From positions 1 to 64,000 of the forward strand of contig CAYSXY010000001.1 of NCBI GenBank assembly GCA_964435165.1: a DNA stretch of 64,000 nucleotides. The letters are read 5' to 3'. Of this stretch, positions 62,255-64,000 are shown piece after piece. This stretch comes from CAYSXY01 sp964435165 (GTDB taxonomy: Bacteria; Pseudomonadota; Alphaproteobacteria; Rickettsiales; RI-342). The position numbers and the translations under genes were made by a program. The notes beneath the pieces were generated by a model. That model saw nothing but the letters and a program-made list of their open reading frames with translations, was not told the DNA's origin and did no database searches. Numbering within the stretch: position 1 is the first letter of the stretch; every line of letters starts with the position of its first letter.

Positions 62255-63922
62255 TTACTGCTCGAGATCGCTCTCAGTATTACATTCCAGCCCATCTTCG
62301 CTCACCGCGAGTGGGTCCTGCAACACAGCCGTTCCGCAATTGACATCGGCGCCTGTACCGGTGTCACCCGCGGCCGGGGCCAATGCACCAAGCTGATCAG
62401 CCGGGATATTGCCTAGATCCTGCGTTGCGCTGAGGTCGATATTGACGTCAAACACGCCCACTTCATAGCTTTCAAAGCTGGTATCCTGCTCAATCGACTG
62501 CTCAGAGAAGGAGATGAGCGGACGGTTGAGATCGTTCGGGCCGAATTCTACATCACTGGGGTCTACCGTGCCGGTTGGCGTTGGCGCGGGCGCCGGTGTG
62601 GGCGCAGGCGTCGGCTCCGGTGTTGGTTCACCTTCCGGTGGTAGTGATACTGGCGGGTTAGGTTCCGGCGTTGGGAACTCAACCGGCGGCTGACTTACCG
62701 GCGGATTTGACGGTTCCGGCGTCGGCAATGGCGGCGCTGTCGAAACCGGTGGGTTTGTCGGCTCCGGCGTGGTTGGTTCCGGTGTCGTTGGTTCCGGTGT
62801 GGTTGGCTCCAGCGTGGTCGGTTCCGGTGTGGTTGGCTCCGGTGTGGTTGGCTCCGGTGTGGTCGGCTCAATCACAATCTCACCACTTGGATCTTCCACC
62901 AAATATAATGCATTGATTTCACTTGTGATATTCGCCGGACGGCTAATAGGTATATCGAAGGTGTTATCGACAGCATTAACGGCTAAGATAACTGTACCAC
63001 CAGTTTTATGGTGTGTATTGGCATTAATCCGTCCATTAACCGTCACACCATGATCTGCAGAGGTGTGTGCATCCGATACTTTGTTGCCATCATTCAGGAA
63101 TGCAAACGGCACACCATGTCCGGGTGCCGGATCATCATACGCACCTTGAAATGAGCGGGGTCTTTTACCAGCATCAACCGCGATTATGTTATCACCATCC
63201 AGGCCAATAGCAAAGGTACGCCCAGACGCCAAAATGACATTACCGAAATCTTTCTGGTTTGCGTTTAATTGACCGCCTGATTGCAACTCCACCTCTGGAG
63301 CTACAAGGGCAATCACTGCATTATCCACAATATTGGTATTAACTTGACCGGAAACGCTGATTTTTCCGCCGGAAGCGGGAATATCAAAGTAAAAGAGGTT
63401 GTCTGTAGCCGCTACAAACTCGTCAACATCAATATCAGCAGCTGTAGCCAAAAATCCTGCACTGTAAATGGAGCCGCCAACATGCAAGCCTTTGGGACTA
63501 ACAATAATAACACGCCCGTCAGCCCGTAGCGTACCATTAATTTGCGGTACTGTAGCGCTGTTAATTACACGATTCAAAACGATTGATGACGGTGCAGGTT
63601 GATTAAATTCCACTTCTCTGCCTGCATTAATATCAAAGCTGTCCCAATCTATCGCAGCACGATCTGATAAGTCATAAACATGCTTGGTGGATGAACTCTG
63701 ACCAGGAGCTGTATTTAGCACTGCAGAGCCTGCTCGCACCGCATTCATAACTGGTAAATCCGCTGCACTGGCAAAGCGGGCGGCTTCAAATGTCACCATA
63801 CCGGCAATCGCCACAGCGGAGAGGCAGCGCTGCACCGGGCTGTGACGGCGGCTGAGCGCAGTGGAGCTGGCATAGCCATGCATGATGGCGTTGTTATGGT
63901 TGTTTTTTGCTGTGGTGCGCAT
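62255..63922 (-). CDS. Two-partner-secretion adhesin with CdrA-like C-terminus
   Basis: I start this gene at the ATG at 63922 (MRTTAKNNHNNA), which has AGAGGAG seven bases upstream, and get 555 residues. A long signal peptide ends about FASA-ADLP near residue 54. A haemagglutinin-type TPS domain follows to about residue 300, with RAAIDWDSFDINAGREVEFNQP, INGTLRADGRVIIVSPKGL and HVGGSIYSAGFLATAADI. Next comes a Pro/Thr/Glu-rich stalk with EPTTP repeats, then a short C-terminal part. The end has PAAG at residues 516-519 and two cysteines at 529 and 547. This matches the layout of CdrA, in which LapG cuts a TAAG site ahead of a cysteine hook that anchors the protein in its TpsB pore. The TpsB gene is not in the window. 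Confidence 0.8.
   Translation of the reverse strand: MRTTAKNNHNNAIMHGYASSTALSRRHSPVQRCLSAVAIAGMVTFEAARFASAADLPVMNAVRAGSAVLNTAPGQSSSTKHVYDLSDRAAIDWDSFDINAGREVEFNQPAPSSIVLNRVINSATVPQINGTLRADGRVIIVSPKGLHVGGSIYSAGFLATAADIDVDEFVAATDNLFYFDIPASGGKISVSGQVNTNIVDNAVIALVAPEVELQSGGQLNANQKDFGNVILASGRTFAIGLDGDNIIAVDAGKRPRSFQGAYDDPAPGHGVPFAFLNDGNKVSDAHTSADHGVTVNGRINANTHHKTGGTVILAVNAVDNTFDIPISRPANITSEINALYLVEDPSGEIVIEPTTPEPTTPEPTTPEPTTLEPTTPEPTTPEPTTPEPTNPPVSTAPPLPTPEPSNPPVSQPPVEFPTPEPNPPVSLPPEGEPTPEPTPAPTPAPAPTPTGTVDPSDVEFGPNDLNRPLISFSEQSIEQDTSFESYEVGVFDVNIDLSATQDLGNIPADQLGALAPAAGDTGTGADVNCGTAVLQDPLAVSEDGLECNTESDLEQ
62750..62869 (-). repeat. 15-base tandem repeats encoding EPTTP
   Basis: Eight units of 15 bases in a row encode EPTTP with small changes (one EPTTL, one EPTNP). 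They form part of the proline-rich stalk of the adhesin. Such in-frame repeats can expand or contract and so change stalk length between strains. Confidence 0.8.
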
Positions 63923-64000
63923 GGTTATACTCCTCTGACGATCACCCAAATAGTAGTCACACGATCTGTTGTTATTCTGGTTGAATACGGGATACCGCTG

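Noticed and set aside
1..64000. CRISPR arrays, rRNA genes and prophage
   Set aside because: I saw no regularly spaced direct repeats with unique spacers, no rRNA sequence, and no phage structural genes or integrase.

Overview
The window looks like chromosomal DNA of an alphaproteobacterium. Evidence for this is the complete fourteen-gene nuo operon followed by birA, coaX and an RNase J gene, the AddA-type recombination nuclease next to trxA, the Rrf2-sufBCDS cluster, and a tRNA-Asp(GUC) with encoded CCA. GC content is moderate by eye. I cannot name the genus. The eukaryote-like IleS resembles the rickettsial type, and several long proteins of unknown family fit a deeply branching or poorly sampled lineage.

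Layout. Positions 1-4400 hold the end of a FAD/NAD(P)-binding protein, a membrane protein, RNase J and CoaX. Positions 4394-20400 (minus strand) are birA and the whole complex I operon, read from nuoA down to nuoN. It contains two extra genes: a VOC-fold protein between nuoC and nuoD, and a 40-codon reading frame coupled between nuoI and nuoJ. Positions 20506-30313 carry an orphan 942-residue DEAH helicase, tRNA-Asp, a helical unknown protein, and an ileS-gpsA pair. IleS is 1464 residues long because two foreign modules sit in frame in its editing-domain region: a DUF559 nuclease-like module bounded by 23-bp inverted repeats, and a GNAT acetyltransferase.

Positions 30314-38640 hold an AsmA-like protein and the suf Fe-S cluster operon, with a clear promoter and operator palindrome. 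A 274-bp MITE-like element lies directly on the sufS stop codon. Positions 38701-50550 are mostly information processing and redox genes: a sensor kinase, ssb, uvrA, a membrane-anchored thioredoxin-like protein, trxA and addA, plus small unknowns. Positions 50742-51550 are a Fur-boxed bfd and bfr pair for iron storage. Positions 51657-57940 hold two divergent unknown proteins with repeated hydrophobic modules, apaG, an isolated hutH and a RepA-like ATPase.

Positions 57943-63922 are the most interesting stretch. An MscS channel gene lies next to a membrane receptor with a periplasmic sensor, a PAS domain and an HD-GYP domain that has lost its metal ligands. This receptor gene is head to head with a LapG-like periplasmic cysteine protease. 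The protease gene converges on a two-partner-secretion adhesin whose C-terminus carries an AAG site followed by two cysteines, as in CdrA. I infer a biofilm-adhesin release system in which a degenerate HD-GYP receptor takes the place of LapD's degenerate GGDEF-EAL.
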